A DNA stretch of 64,000 nucleotides, taken from assembly GCA_900542175.1 (NCBI GenBank), contig UQNC01000006.1, forward strand, positions 5,691-69,690, in the 5' to 3' direction. This stretch comes from an uncultured Collinsella sp. Lineage in GTDB: Bacteria > Actinomycetota > Coriobacteriia > Coriobacteriales > Coriobacteriaceae. Position numbers and translations under genes: made by a program. Under the pieces are notes generated by a model. It saw only the letters and a list, made by a program, of their open reading frames with translations. It had not been told where the DNA came from and did not search any database. Numbering within the stretch: the stretch's first letter is position 1; every line of letters begins with the position of its first letter. Positions 23,910 to 33,032 of the stretch are shown here, one piece after another.

Positions 23910-25511
23910 GTGTCTGCAACCATTAAACCCTTCACCGATGAGTTCGAAGAGTATGGCCGCGATGAATCTCGTGCATCGGGCGAAGCATCGAGCATCTCGT
24001 TTCCGACAACGGAAGACGAGGTCCGTGCCATTTTGGAAACGCTCCATGCCGAGCGTGTCCCGGTAACGGTTCAGGGCGCCCGAACCGGCCTTGCCGCCGG
24101 TGCCGTGCCCCACGGTGGGCATATCCTCAATACTTCCCGTATGAATCGCTACTTGGGCCTTCGCCGCGATGAACAAGGCCAATTTCTGCTGCGCGTGGAG
24201 CCGGGCGTTGTGCTCTCGGAGCTGCGCAAGCAGCTGAGCAAGAAGGTACTGCCGACCGCTGGTTGGGACCAGGCATCGCTTGAGGCCTACGAGGAGTTCC
24301 AAGAGTCCCCCGAGCAGTTCTTTCCCACCGATCCCACCGAGGCATCTGCCTGTCTGGGTGGCATGGCGGCATGCAACGCCTCCGGCGCCCGCAGCTACGC
24401 TTACGGCCCCATGCGCCCGCATATCACGGGACTCCACGTCGCGCTGGCTGATGGCGATTTGCTTGAGCTTCAGCGCGGCGAGGCTTTTGCCCAGGGCCGC
24501 CACCTGTCGCTCGTGACGGCAGAGGGTCATACATTCGAGCTTGATCTTCCTGACTACACCATGCCCAAGACCAAAAATGCCTCGGGGTATTTTGTTGCGG
24601 ACGATATGGACGCCATCGATCTTTTTATCGGTGCGTGCGGCACGCTCGGCGTCATTACCGAGCTCGAGATCGCCCTGCAGGCGGCACCTTCGGTCGTATG
24701 GGGTGTGAGTTGCTTTTTCGATAGCGAAGACAAGGCCGTGTCCTTTACCGATTCCGTGCGTCCCGTGCTGTCCCATGCCGCCGCTATTGAGTATTTCGAT
24801 GCTGGCGCCCTGGATATCCTGCGTCGCCAGCGCGAGCAGTCGACAGCGTTTGCCTCGCTGCCGGCGCTCGACGACGAGGCAAAGGTCTGTGTCTACGTGG
24901 AGCTCGACTGCGATGACGAGGCGCAGGCGACCGAGGAGCTGTACCACCTTGGATGGGTGCTGGAGTTTGCGGGCGGCCGCGACGATGCGACATGGGTCGC
25001 CCGCACCGAAGTCGATCGCGAGTGCCAGCGGTTCTTCCGCCACGCGGTGCCCGAGAGCGTCAACATGCTCATTGACGAGCGTCGCCGCACCGACCCCACC
25101 ATTACCAAGCTGGGATCGGATATGTCGGTGCCCAATGCACGCCTTGCCGATGTCATGGCCCTCTATCGCCGCACGCTGGCCGAAAGCGGGCTTGAGTCTG
25201 CTGCCTGGGGACACATCGGGAACAACCATCTGCATGTGAACATCCTGCCGCGCGATGCGCAAGACTACCGTCGTGGTGGAGAGCTCTTTGCCCAGTGGGC
25301 TTCCGAGGTCACGGCCATGGGCGGTGCCGTTTCTGCCGAACACGGCGTCGGCAAGATCAAGGCGGGCTTCTTGGAGACGATGTACGGCCACGAGGCCATG
25401 GTCGAGTCGGCGCGCCTCAAACTCCAGCTCGATCCTGCCGGCCAGTTGGGTCGCGGCAACCTGTTTACGGAGAAGCTCTTGGATGAACTCGTCCAGAAAG
25501 GGGGCGCGTGA
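23910..25511 (+). CDS. FAD-linked oxidoreductase (GlcD/D-lactate dehydrogenase type)
   Basis: A 533-residue cytosolic flavoprotein of the FAD-binding-4 / FAD-oxidase-C family. The N-terminal FAD domain shows PVTVQGARTGLAAGAVPHGG, ACLGGMAACNASGARSYAYG and GTLGVITELEI. The C-terminal substrate domain shows WGHIGNNHLHVN and VSAEHGVGKIKAGFL. It oxidises a 2-hydroxyacid, probably lactate or glycolate. The GTG start at 23910 has a strong AAAGGGGGA. EtfB and EtfA follow with overlapping or abutting codons, the arrangement of the electron-confurcating lactate dehydrogenase-Etf complex known from Acetobacterium woodii. No lactate permease is adjacent, so the substrate is not fixed by context. Confidence 0.88.
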   Translation: MSATIKPFTDEFEEYGRDESRASGEASSISFPTTEDEVRAILETLHAERVPVTVQGARTGLAAGAVPHGGHILNTSRMNRYLGLRRDEQGQFLLRVEPGVVLSELRKQLSKKVLPTAGWDQASLEAYEEFQESPEQFFPTDPTEASACLGGMAACNASGARSYAYGPMRPHITGLHVALADGDLLELQRGEAFAQGRHLSLVTAEGHTFELDLPDYTMPKTKNASGYFVADDMDAIDLFIGACGTLGVITELEIALQAAPSVVWGVSCFFDSEDKAVSFTDSVRPVLSHAAAIEYFDAGALDILRRQREQSTAFASLPALDDEAKVCVYVELDCDDEAQATEELYHLGWVLEFAGGRDDATWVARTEVDRECQRFFRHAVPESVNMLIDERRRTDPTITKLGSDMSVPNARLADVMALYRRTLAESGLESAAWGHIGNNHLHVNILPRDAQDYRRGGELFAQWASEVTAMGGAVSAEHGVGKIKAGFLETMYGHEAMVESARLKLQLDPAGQLGRGNLFTEKLLDELVQKGGA

Positions 25512-25513
25512 AG

Positions 25514-26329
25514 ATGAGTGATTTCCATATGGTGGTGTGCGTCAAGGCGGTGCCCGGAAGCACCGAGGTCAAGATGGACCCCAAGACCAATACTATCGTG
25601 CGTGATGGCAAGCAGGCGGTCATTAATCCCTTCGATGCAAGTGCCCTCGAATGTGCGCTAGCGCTGAAGGACGACTTTATCGGCTTTGGCATGGACGTGC
25701 GTGTGACGGTGGTGTCGATGGGCATCCCCGCGACCGAATCGCTGCTGCGCGACTGCATCGCCCGCGGTGCCGACGACGCGCTGCTGCTGACCGATCGCGC
25801 CTTTGCGGGCGCCGATACCCTAGCCACCACCTATGCCCTCAAATGCGGCATCGAGGCACTCGATGAGGACTTTGACCTGCTCATCTGCGGCAAGATGGCG
25901 GTGGACGGCGATACGGCCCAGATCGGCCCCGAGCTGGCCGGCGCCTTTGGGGTCCCCTGCGTGACCGACGTGAGCTGTGTGCAGAGCGCGGGATTTACGA
26001 CGTGTGGCTCGCTGGCGCTCGTTCACGGCTGCGATGCCGGCGAGGAGACGGTGTACCTGGAGATGCCGTGTGCGATGACGACTGCCAAGGAGATTGGCCA
26101 GCTGCGCATGCCGAGTATTGCCGGTATTCGCGCGGCCGAGGATGCAGACGTGCGCGTGGCCAGCGCTGCCGACGTAAACGCCGACCCCTCGCGTTGCGGC
26201 CTTGCCGGATCACCGACGCAGGTCGTGCGCTCGTTTGTGCCCGACCGTGACCAAACGTGCGAGGCCGTCGAGGGAACGGCGTCCGAGCAGGCGGTAAAAC
26301 TTGCCAAGATTATCGAGGGGATGGCATAG
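25514..26329 (+). CDS. etfB: Electron transfer flavoprotein beta subunit
   Basis: A 271-residue EtfB. It has the typical start FHMVVCVKAVPGSTEVKMD, the NPFDASALECALAL helix, and the AMP/FAD-binding segment LLICGKMAVDGDTAQIGPELA, plus the recognition-loop region CAMTTAKEIGQLRMPS. The ATG at 25514 is preferred because of its spacing to AAAGGGGG; a GTG at 25508 overlapping the previous stop is the alternative. In confurcating LDH-Etf complexes this subunit binds the FAD that interacts with NAD. It is co-transcribed with the GlcD-type and EtfA genes. Confidence 0.9.
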   Translation: MSDFHMVVCVKAVPGSTEVKMDPKTNTIVRDGKQAVINPFDASALECALALKDDFIGFGMDVRVTVVSMGIPATESLLRDCIARGADDALLLTDRAFAGADTLATTYALKCGIEALDEDFDLLICGKMAVDGDTAQIGPELAGAFGVPCVTDVSCVQSAGFTTCGSLALVHGCDAGEETVYLEMPCAMTTAKEIGQLRMPSIAGIRAAEDADVRVASAADVNADPSRCGLAGSPTQVVRSFVPDRDQTCEAVEGTASEQAVKLAKIIEGMA

Positions 26330-27535
26330 ATGAGCGGGCTGATTATCGATAGCGAAGCCTGTATCGGCTGCGGTCGCTGCGTTCGCGCCTGCGCCTCGGG
26401 CGGCATTGTGGTGGAGGGTGAGCGCCCCAATCGCTGTGCCCGCGTAACCGACGGCTGTATCCTGTGCGGTGGGTGCGTCGACGCCTGCCCCGTCAACGCC
26501 ATCTCGATTGAGCGCGACGAGGCCGCCGGCGCGGCAGACCTTGACGCATATCGAGACATCTGGATCTTCGTGCAGACTGACGAGCACGATGCCGTTGCAT
26601 CCGTGGCCTTCGAGCTCATGGGCAAGGGGCGCGAGCTTGCCGATGCCCGCGGCTGCCGTCTGGTGGCACTGGTCGGCATGAGCCCCGAGGGCTCACTCGG
26701 GGACCTGGAGCATCTGATTTGCGCCGGTGCGGACGAAGTTCTGGTCTGTCGTGACGAGCGCCTGCGTCAGAACGACGCGGAGGTCTACGCTCGCTTGATC
26801 TGCGATTTGGTAGCCGAGCGCAAGCCCGAGGCCATTCTGTACGGCGCGACCGCCTTTGGTCGCGAGCTGGCGCCCGGTGTGGCCGTGCGCTTGCAGACGG
26901 GTCTTACGGCCGATTGCACGGTGCTTTCTATGGATACGGAGACGGGTCTGCTGCAGCAGACGCGCCCGGCGTTTGGCGGCAACCTGATGGCCACCATTAT
27001 CTGCCCCAACCACCGTCCTCAGATGGCAACGGTGCGCCCCGGCATCTTTAAGGCGCCCGAGTTTGACTATAGCCGCTCCGGCACGATTACCCAGGTAGTG
27101 CTTGCGGATGACGTTAAGGCCCGCGTCGAGATCTCGATTCCCGCCGAGGAGTGGGGACAGCAGGCCTCAATTGCCGATGCCGAGCGTCTGGTCGTGGTGG
27201 GCCGCGGCATCGGCTCCAAGAAGAATCTGCCCCTGATGCGAAAGCTCGCCGATGCCCTGGGTGCCGAGCTTGGTTGCACGCGTCCCATTGTGGAGGCAGG
27301 CTGGTTGGAGTATCGCCACCAAATTGGCCAGACGGGTGTATCGGTCTCGCCCAAGCTTCTCGTGAGTATCGGTGTTTCGGGCGCCATCCAGCATCTTGCC
27401 GGCATCGGTGGGGCGGAGTGCATTATCGCCATCAACGAGGACCCGGATGCCCCCATCTTTGGTGCTGCCCAGTACAAGGTTGTCGGTGATGCCGTCGAGG
27501 TCGTCGAGGAGCTGCTGGCCCAGTTTGAGCGCTAG
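26330..27535 (+). CDS. etfA: Electron transfer flavoprotein alpha subunit with 2x[4Fe-4S] ferredoxin domain
   Basis: A 401-residue EtfA. The first ~65 residues are a ferredoxin domain with CIGCGRCVRAC and CILCGGCVDACP, two [4Fe-4S] sites. The ETF alpha domains follow, ending in the FAD-binding region GRGIGSKKNLPLMRKLAD, GQTGVSVSPKLLVSIGVSGAIQH and IAINEDPDAPIFGAAQY. An N-terminal ferredoxin domain of this type is found in EtfA proteins that exchange electrons with ferredoxin, supporting flavin-based confurcation (2-hydroxyacid plus reduced ferredoxin reducing NAD). The ATG follows the etfB stop directly; the 3' end overlaps the convergent HD gene by 4 bases. Confidence 0.92.
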   Translation: MSGLIIDSEACIGCGRCVRACASGGIVVEGERPNRCARVTDGCILCGGCVDACPVNAISIERDEAAGAADLDAYRDIWIFVQTDEHDAVASVAFELMGKGRELADARGCRLVALVGMSPEGSLGDLEHLICAGADEVLVCRDERLRQNDAEVYARLICDLVAERKPEAILYGATAFGRELAPGVAVRLQTGLTADCTVLSMDTETGLLQQTRPAFGGNLMATIICPNHRPQMATVRPGIFKAPEFDYSRSGTITQVVLADDVKARVEISIPAEEWGQQASIADAERLVVVGRGIGSKKNLPLMRKLADALGAELGCTRPIVEAGWLEYRHQIGQTGVSVSPKLLVSIGVSGAIQHLAGIGGAECIIAINEDPDAPIFGAAQYKVVGDAVEVVEELLAQFER

Positions 27536-28344
27536 GCACGCGCCAGCCAGTCGCGCATCTCGTCCTTTAGGCGGCTCCAGGTTGCCTGCGTGGCGGGGTC
27601 GGTAAAGGGCCGCGTAATGCCAAAGGGCGCGTCGAGCAGGCGGTAGATATCGCCTTGCTCGCGCGCCAGCGCGCGGCTTGCCGGATAGACGAGCTCAAAC
27701 ATAAAGCAGATAAGCCCCACCAAGAAGTCGGCGGGCTCATCGCGCTCATCGCGCGCGACGCAGCGGTGCTCGTCAAAGGCGGTAAGCGCCGGTGTCGAGA
27801 AGTGGCTGGCGAGAAACGTGTCCTCATCCACCTTGAGGACGGTGTCGACGGTGCTGTCGGCGATGGTGCGCATAATGTCGATCTTGTCGCCATCGCGCAC
27901 GATGTCGCAGAAGCTCCGCGTGCGCTCGTCGAGCTGTGCGGGTAGACGGAAATCGCTGTGATAGGCGATGCCCGCTCGGATGAGCTCATCTTCTGCCGGG
28001 TCATCGATAAAGTCGCGGATGCTCATTACGGCGGGTGCATCGGCGGGATTCTCGCCAAAGAGGACCTCGATGCCCAGCACTGCATGGCTCATGCTCTCGG
28101 CGTCCTTAAAGGTGTCCCAGCGTCGCAGCTGCTCAAAGCGGCCCATATCGTGCAGCAGGCCGCAAAGCCATGCCAGGTCAATATCTTCTGACGACCAGCC
28201 CTGCTCGCGCGCTACGGCATCGCATGCCTCGGCCACGTGGTACGTATGCTCGATTTTGAGCGCGATGCGTGGGTTGGTGGTGTCGTAGGCATCGGTGTAG
28301 CTTTTGAAGGCCGCGCGCGCCCGGTCTCGATCGATAGCTGTCAT
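27532..28344 (-). CDS. HD-domain phosphohydrolase
   Basis: A 270-residue protein of the HD superfamily of metal-dependent phosphohydrolases. Metal-ligand motifs are KIEHTYHVAEAC (first His), LCGLLHDMGRFEQ (the HD pair), and GIAYHSD with DIVRDGDKIDIM (later His/Asp). It is likely a nucleotide phosphohydrolase; the substrate is unknown. AGGAAG precedes the ATG. It is monocistronic, divergent from azlC and convergent with etfA. Confidence 0.85.
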   Translation of the reverse strand: MTAIDRDRARAAFKSYTDAYDTTNPRIALKIEHTYHVAEACDAVAREQGWSSEDIDLAWLCGLLHDMGRFEQLRRWDTFKDAESMSHAVLGIEVLFGENPADAPAVMSIRDFIDDPAEDELIRAGIAYHSDFRLPAQLDERTRSFCDIVRDGDKIDIMRTIADSTVDTVLKVDEDTFLASHFSTPALTAFDEHRCVARDERDEPADFLVGLICFMFELVYPASRALAREQGDIYRLLDAPFGITRPFTDPATQATWSRLKDEMRDWLARA

Positions 28345-28375
28345 AATGACTTCCTAAAAAGTTGTGTCTTTCGAT

Positions 28376-28411
28376 CCGGTGGCAATTGTAGGTGAACTTT
28401 ATTGCCACCGG
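28376..28411. promoter_or_regulatory. Perfect 11-bp inverted repeat between HD gene and azlC
   Basis: CCGGTGGCAAT (28376-28386) and ATTGCCACCGG (28401-28411) flank a 14-base spacer. The element lies between two divergent starts, 32 bases from the HD gene and 60 bases from the probable azlC ATG. It could be an operator acting on both, or a leader hairpin. No poly-T follows. Confidence 0.5.
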
Positions 28412-28470
28412 TTGATATTTCTGCTGCGTTGCAAGGCGCGCTGCAGACGACTTACCAGAATGGGAGTGGC

Positions 28471-29163
28471 ATGGTCCTTAGGATCTTTAAAATCGTCTGG
28501 CCAGTGATGCTTACCTATGTTGCAATAGGCGCGCCGTGCGGAATGATCATGGGGCAGACGGGAATGGAGCCCTGGATGGTCTTTGCTCTGAGCAGCACGT
28601 TTGTGACGGGCAGCGGCCAGTTTATGATCTGCAATCTTTGGCTGGCGGGCGTACCGGCACCTTCGATTATCGCGAGCGTCGCCGCCATCTCCTCGCGCTT
28701 CGCTCTTTACTCGGCATCGATCGCACCCCATCTGGCGGGCGCCTCGAAGCGTCAGACGCTGGCTGTTGCCGCGACGCTCACCGAGGAGGCATACGGCATC
28801 TCGCTTGCCAAGCTGGTTGAGGGGGAGGATTGGGGCCCGCGCGAATCCTTCGTGCTCAACGTGATCCTCATCGCGACATGGGGCGCTTCGTGCACGATGG
28901 GTGCCATCGTCGGTGCCGTTGTCGATGTTCCCACCGCTATTGCGAGTTTCGTCTGCACGTCGCTCTTTATCTGTCTACTCTTTTCGCAGCGGCTGTCGCG
29001 CGGCAACGTTGTCGCGGCGGTTTCGGGCGCGGTGTCCGTCGCCGTATGCAAGTTCTTGGGCCTCACGAATATTGCCGTGCCGGCAAGCGTCGTGGTCGGC
29101 ATTGCCATTGCGCTGGCGTGCGATGCTGTATTAGACGGAAGAGGTGCCCGCGATGCCCGTTAA
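28471..29163 (+). CDS. azlC: AzlC family branched-chain amino acid exporter subunit
   Basis: A 230-residue membrane protein with about six helices. AzlC signatures: VAIGAPCGMIMGQTGMEPWMVFALSS and FVTGSGQFM near the N terminus, then RFALYSASIAPHL and LTEEAYGISL. With AzlD it forms an exporter for branched-chain amino acids or analogues. The ATG at 28471 is preferred (GGGAG just upstream), although the open frame extends to a TTG at 28402 that lies inside an 11-bp inverted repeat. azlD overlaps its 3' end. Confidence 0.82.
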   Translation: MVLRIFKIVWPVMLTYVAIGAPCGMIMGQTGMEPWMVFALSSTFVTGSGQFMICNLWLAGVPAPSIIASVAAISSRFALYSASIAPHLAGASKRQTLAVAATLTEEAYGISLAKLVEGEDWGPRESFVLNVILIATWGASCTMGAIVGAVVDVPTAIASFVCTSLFICLLFSQRLSRGNVVAAVSGAVSVAVCKFLGLTNIAVPASVVVGIAIALACDAVLDGRGARDAR

Positions 29164-29476
29164 CGAGTTCTTGGTTCTGTGGCTGTCGTCGTGGGCTGCT
29201 ATCGCGTTCTTTCGCATCGCGCCGGCGTTTGCCTTGCGCGGGAGAACGCTGTCGCCCCGCATTACCGAGGCCCTGGGTTATATCCCGCCCGCTGCCTTTG
29301 CCGCGCTGGTCGCCAACGACTTGGTGAGCCCCGGGGCGTTCGACGCGGGACTCTGGCCTGCCTTGGTTCCCTGGATTGCGGCTGCCGGCGTCGTGGTGGT
29401 GGCAATCAGGACAAAGTCGATGTTGTGGTGCTGTGTTTCGGGCATCGTGCTCTATATCGTTTTGAGCCTCGTATAA
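29153..29476 (+). CDS. azlD: AzlD domain protein
   Basis: A 107-residue protein with three to four transmembrane helices and the AzlD-type GYIPPAAFAALVANDL segment. It is the small partner of AzlC. The ATG at 29153 lies inside the end of azlC, overlapping it by 11 bases, with AAGAGG 8 bases upstream, so the two are translationally coupled. Confidence 0.85.
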   Translation: MPVNEFLVLWLSSWAAIAFFRIAPAFALRGRTLSPRITEALGYIPPAAFAALVANDLVSPGAFDAGLWPALVPWIAAAGVVVVAIRTKSMLWCCVSGIVLYIVLSLV

Positions 29477-29617
29477 GAGCGGGACACGTTTAGCATCCCG
29501 GCCAACGAATCCAATTTTTCACCGAGCTGGTCTATTTCTTCTGGTACCATGGTCAAACTTTACTGTAGCAAAGCGTGACGTGGGCTTTTGTACCCCGTCA
29601 GCGGAAATGGGGGTTTC

Positions 29618-30640
29618 ATGGCACAGGAAGCGACCGCCAACGAGCAAAAGAAATTCAAGGTCCCGCGCATCCCGGGCGACATCATGATCTATCCGATGAT
29701 CGTCGGTCTTTTGCTCAACACCTTCTGCCCGCAGGTTTTTGAGATCGGCGGTTTCTTTACGGCTGCCTGCCGCGGTGGCTCCAATACCATCGTCGCCGCG
29801 ATCCTGCTGTTTGTGGGCGCCGGCATCAGCTTTAAGTCCACGCCGGGTGCCATCAAGACCGGTATCGTCGTGCTGATCCCCAAGCTGGTCGTCGCAGCGG
29901 CTCTCGGCCTGGGCGTGGCATATTTCTTTAACGACAACTTCCTGGGTCTGAGCTCCGTGTCTATCATCGGCGGCATCACGTTTTGCAACATGGCGCTCTA
30001 TACGGGCATCATGGGCGAGTTCGGCGATGAGTCCGAGCAGGGCGCCGTCGGTATCCTGTTCTTTACGGCTGGCCCCGCCGTCACGATGATCATCCTCGGT
30101 GTTTCCGGCCTCGCCAACATTCCCATTGGCACCATTATCGGCTCCATCTTGCCACTCGTTATTGGCATGGTTCTGGGCAACCTGTTCCCGTTTATCAAGA
30201 ACCTGCTGGTTCCCGGTGCCAATCCCGCGATTGCCGTCATCGGATTTCAGCTCGGTGCGTCCATGAGCCTGTCGAGCTTTATCACCGGCGGTATTTCCGG
30301 CATCTTGCTGGGCCTTGTCACGCTGTTTGTCGTCGGTCCCATCACCTTTGCGTTCGAGCGTCTGTGCGGCGGCAATGGCAAGGCCGCTGTGGCTTGCTCC
30401 ACCATTGCCGGCACGGCTATGACCACACCGGTTGCCCTCGCCGAGGTCGCACCGCGTTACGCCGAGCTTGCGCCCACCGCGTACGCTCAGATCGCCACCG
30501 CCGTTATCATCACGGCGATCATGGCTCCGATTCTGACTGGCTGGGTCGACAAGAAGTTCTGCCAAGGCAAGGAGGATCTGTCGCCTGTCGGTGTCGAGGC
30601 CATCGAGGAGGCCGTCGCGACTGACATCGATGGCGAGTAG
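29618..30640 (+). CDS. kdgT: 2-keto-3-deoxygluconate permease (KdgT family)
   Basis: A 340-residue permease with about ten transmembrane helices, expected to import 2-keto-3-deoxygluconate or a related uronate breakdown product with protons. It shows the family's KVPRIPGDIMIYPMIVGLLLNT start, GAGISFKSTPGAIKTG, and CSTIAGTAMTTPVALA near the C terminus. Length is normal. The ATG at 29618 follows GGGGG. No kdgK or kdgA is adjacent, so the substrate is by family only. Confidence 0.9.
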   Translation: MAQEATANEQKKFKVPRIPGDIMIYPMIVGLLLNTFCPQVFEIGGFFTAACRGGSNTIVAAILLFVGAGISFKSTPGAIKTGIVVLIPKLVVAAALGLGVAYFFNDNFLGLSSVSIIGGITFCNMALYTGIMGEFGDESEQGAVGILFFTAGPAVTMIILGVSGLANIPIGTIIGSILPLVIGMVLGNLFPFIKNLLVPGANPAIAVIGFQLGASMSLSSFITGGISGILLGLVTLFVVGPITFAFERLCGGNGKAAVACSTIAGTAMTTPVALAEVAPRYAELAPTAYAQIATAVIITAIMAPILTGWVDKKFCQGKEDLSPVGVEAIEEAVATDIDGE

Positions 30641-30689
30641 CAATCGATACCCATCAATGATGCCGGCGTGTGCAATTCGCGCCGTATGG

Positions 30690-30767
30690 GCGCCCGAACA
30701 GAAACTGTTTTGCAGTGATGTTCGGGCGCTCTGCTATTATCCCCTTTACCCCTGCGGAGTAAAGGGG
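30690..30767 (+). terminator. Tandem terminator hairpins after kdgT
   Basis: The first hairpin has an 11-bp stem (GCGCCCGAACA, 30690-30700, with TGTTCGGGCGC, 30719-30729). The second has a 9-bp stem (CCCCTTTAC, 30741-30749, with GTAAAGGGG, 30759-30767), followed by TGTTTATT. Together they separate kdgT from the GGDEF gene. Confidence 0.75.
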
Positions 30768-30830
30768 TGTTTATTGCCCTGATTCGAATTGGGCGATTCT
30801 GACCACTTGGGTATTGAAGGGATGGCGCTA

Positions 30831-31973
30831 GTGGTTAAGGCACTCAAGATTGAGATATTCGTGCTATGCATGATTGTTCTTATCGGGCTTGCCGTGCGAA
30901 GTCGTTGCTCCTTGTTCTCGAGCACCCAGCAGCTATTGTTTAGCATGCTTGGCTACACCTCTGCCGCGTACATATTATTCGATATGATCTGGACGCTTTC
31001 GGACGGTGTGGACGGCACGTTGGGCATTGCTGCCAACTGGATTTCCAACGCGGTTTCGTTTTCGCTCTTTGCTATCGCGTGTCTCATTTGGTTTATCTAT
31101 TCCGAGACGGTGCAGGGTTCTCGTCTTTTGACCTCGCGCTATAGGGTGGTGCTTGTAGCGTTGCCTACGGCTCTGGTGGTCGTGCTGGCGTTTACCAGTT
31201 ACTGGACGCACGCCCTGTTCTATATCGATTCGCAGGGCGTGTATCGTCGCGGCTTTGCCTATATGATCCAGCCCATCGTCAGCTACTGTTACGTTATACA
31301 TACGTCCCTGCATGCGTTTGTGCAATCTCGCAGGGTCGAGAGCCTGCAGACGAAGGCCATCTATCGAACCTTGGCATTTTTCGCCATTCCGGCCCTGGTG
31401 GGCGGTACCTTTCAGGTCGTATACTCGGTGCCCGGCCTTTGTGTCGGCATAATGATTAGCATGTTGCTGCTTTACATCATCTACCAGGAGCAGCTCATCT
31501 CGACCGACCCGTTGACTGGACTTAACAATCGCAACCGTTTTGAGACCTATATGCTGTCGCTCTTCTCAAATGTGGATCAGGCCGAAGATGTATATCTGCT
31601 TATGATGGACGCCGACGGCTTTAAGCAGATTAACGATCGCTATGGGCATGTGGAGGGCGACCACGCTCTTCAGGTCATATCCGCTGCGCTCAAAGAAGTC
31701 TGCTCGGCGTCTGGCGGCTTTATCGCACGTTATGGCGGCGATGAGTTCGTGGTGCTCCAAAAGGCGACGGTGGAGCAGGACATCATAAGCCTGTGTGCGG
31801 CAATCAACGATGAGCTCGCACGTGCCGACGTGCCGTATCTGTTGCGGATGTCCATCGGCTACGCACGGGTCGGTGACGGTGTCGATACCTGGCAAGACTT
31901 GCTTCGCGCTGCCGATGCGGAGCTCTACCGCGTCAAGGCCGAGAAAAAGAAAGCCGGCGTCCAGATACGCTAG
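30831..31973 (+). CDS. Membrane diguanylate cyclase (GGDEF)
   Basis: About 380 residues. The N-terminal ~200 residues contain six to seven transmembrane helices of no recognised sensor family. The C-terminal ~170 residues are a GGDEF domain with DPLTGLNNRNRFE, DADGFKQINDRYGHVEGD and the intact active site RYGGDEF (G302-F306), so cyclic-di-GMP synthesis is likely. No RxxD inhibitory site is evident just before the active site. GTG at 30831 is preferred since AAGGGA lies 8 bases upstream; ATG at 30822 abuts that sequence, and a TTG at 30789 is also in frame. It is monocistronic. Confidence 0.85.
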   Translation: MVKALKIEIFVLCMIVLIGLAVRSRCSLFSSTQQLLFSMLGYTSAAYILFDMIWTLSDGVDGTLGIAANWISNAVSFSLFAIACLIWFIYSETVQGSRLLTSRYRVVLVALPTALVVVLAFTSYWTHALFYIDSQGVYRRGFAYMIQPIVSYCYVIHTSLHAFVQSRRVESLQTKAIYRTLAFFAIPALVGGTFQVVYSVPGLCVGIMISMLLLYIIYQEQLISTDPLTGLNNRNRFETYMLSLFSNVDQAEDVYLLMMDADGFKQINDRYGHVEGDHALQVISAALKEVCSASGGFIARYGGDEFVVLQKATVEQDIISLCAAINDELARADVPYLLRMSIGYARVGDGVDTWQDLLRAADAELYRVKAEKKKAGVQIR

Positions 31974-31982
31974 AAAAAGGGG

Positions 31983-31998
31983 CGCACGCTTGCGTGCG
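31983..31998. terminator. Hairpin between convergent GGDEF and EamA genes
   Basis: A perfect 7-bp stem with a 2-base loop (CGCACGC-TT-GCGTGCG). It lacks a poly-T tail, so it is only a candidate terminator for the GGDEF gene. Confidence 0.4.
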
Positions 31999-32073
31999 TG
32001 GTGGCCTTCAGCTCACCGATGTACTCCATTAAACTAAAGAATGTGAATCTCTCTGCTAAATAAGGGCAGTTCG

Positions 32074-33009
32074 CTAGGCTTTTTTGGGTTTGTTGACGAT
32101 GATGATGCCGCTGCAGACCAAGAGCAGGGCAACGATGACGGTAACGGGGCTCGTGCCGGCGCCCTCGCCAAGCAGCAGTGCGCTCAGCAGTACGCCAAAG
32201 ACCGGGTTCATAAACCCAAAGACCGAGACGCGGCTGACGGGGTTGACGGCAAGCAGGCGCGACCACAGCGAGTAGGCGACCGCGGAGATAAGCGCCATGT
32301 AGATGATGAGCACGATGGCGGGGACAATCGCCGTGGGGGAGAGCGCGCCACCCATCAAAAAGCCGATGGCGGTGAGGACCAGGCCGCCGACCAAGAACTG
32401 CCACCCGGCAAGCAAGACGCCGTCGTGCTTGCGCGAGAAGATGCCGATCAGGCAGGTCGAAAGAGCACCCGCGACAGTGGAGGCTAGGATAAAGCCCTCG
32501 CCATCGAGCCTGAAGCCAAAGGTGCCATCTGCGCCCGAGAGGTTGACGAGCGCGACGCCGGCAAAGCCCAGCGAACAGCCAAGCACCTTGGCCGTATTGA
32601 GCTTCTCGGTGTGAAATGCCAGGGCGGCAAAGAGGATTGCGAGGAAGTTGGCGCTGGCCTCGATGATGGAGCTCGACATGGCGCTGGCGCGCGAGAGGCC
32701 CAGATAGAAAAAGAAGTACTGCCCGATAGTCTGGAAGAGCGACAAGACAAAGATGGGCTTGATGTCGCGAGCCTGCGGAATGAGGGGGCGGCGTTGGGCC
32801 GCACTCATCCCAACGATAACCAGGGCGCCGGCAAGCGTGAAGCGCAAGCCCGCAAAGAGCAGCTGCGAGGCGCTATCGTGCGCCGGGATACCAAAGAGTG
32901 CGTAGCCGATCTTGATGCAGGGAAAGGTCGACCCCCAGAGCGCGCAACAAACAAGGCAGCCCAGGATGAGTCCGGGCAGGGTGGCGAGATACGGCTTGCG
33001 GCTTTCCAT
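32074..33009 (-). CDS. EamA/DMT family transporter
   Basis: A 311-residue membrane protein with ten predicted helices arranged as two EamA repeats (LVCCALWGSTFPCIKIGYALF near the start; AVAYSLWSRLLAVNPVSRVSVFGFMNPVFGVLLS in repeat two). It belongs to the drug/metabolite transporter superfamily and probably exports a metabolite or amino acid. The ATG at 33009 follows AGGAAGGA. It lies downstream of purL on the same strand, behind purL's terminator, so it is transcribed separately. Confidence 0.87.
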   Translation of the reverse strand: MESRKPYLATLPGLILGCLVCCALWGSTFPCIKIGYALFGIPAHDSASQLLFAGLRFTLAGALVIVGMSAAQRRPLIPQARDIKPIFVLSLFQTIGQYFFFYLGLSRASAMSSSIIEASANFLAILFAALAFHTEKLNTAKVLGCSLGFAGVALVNLSGADGTFGFRLDGEGFILASTVAGALSTCLIGIFSRKHDGVLLAGWQFLVGGLVLTAIGFLMGGALSPTAIVPAIVLIIYMALISAVAYSLWSRLLAVNPVSRVSVFGFMNPVFGVLLSALLLGEGAGTSPVTVIVALLLVCSGIIIVNKPKKA

Positions 33010-33032
33010 GGTGTCCTTCCTGTATGCGCGAA

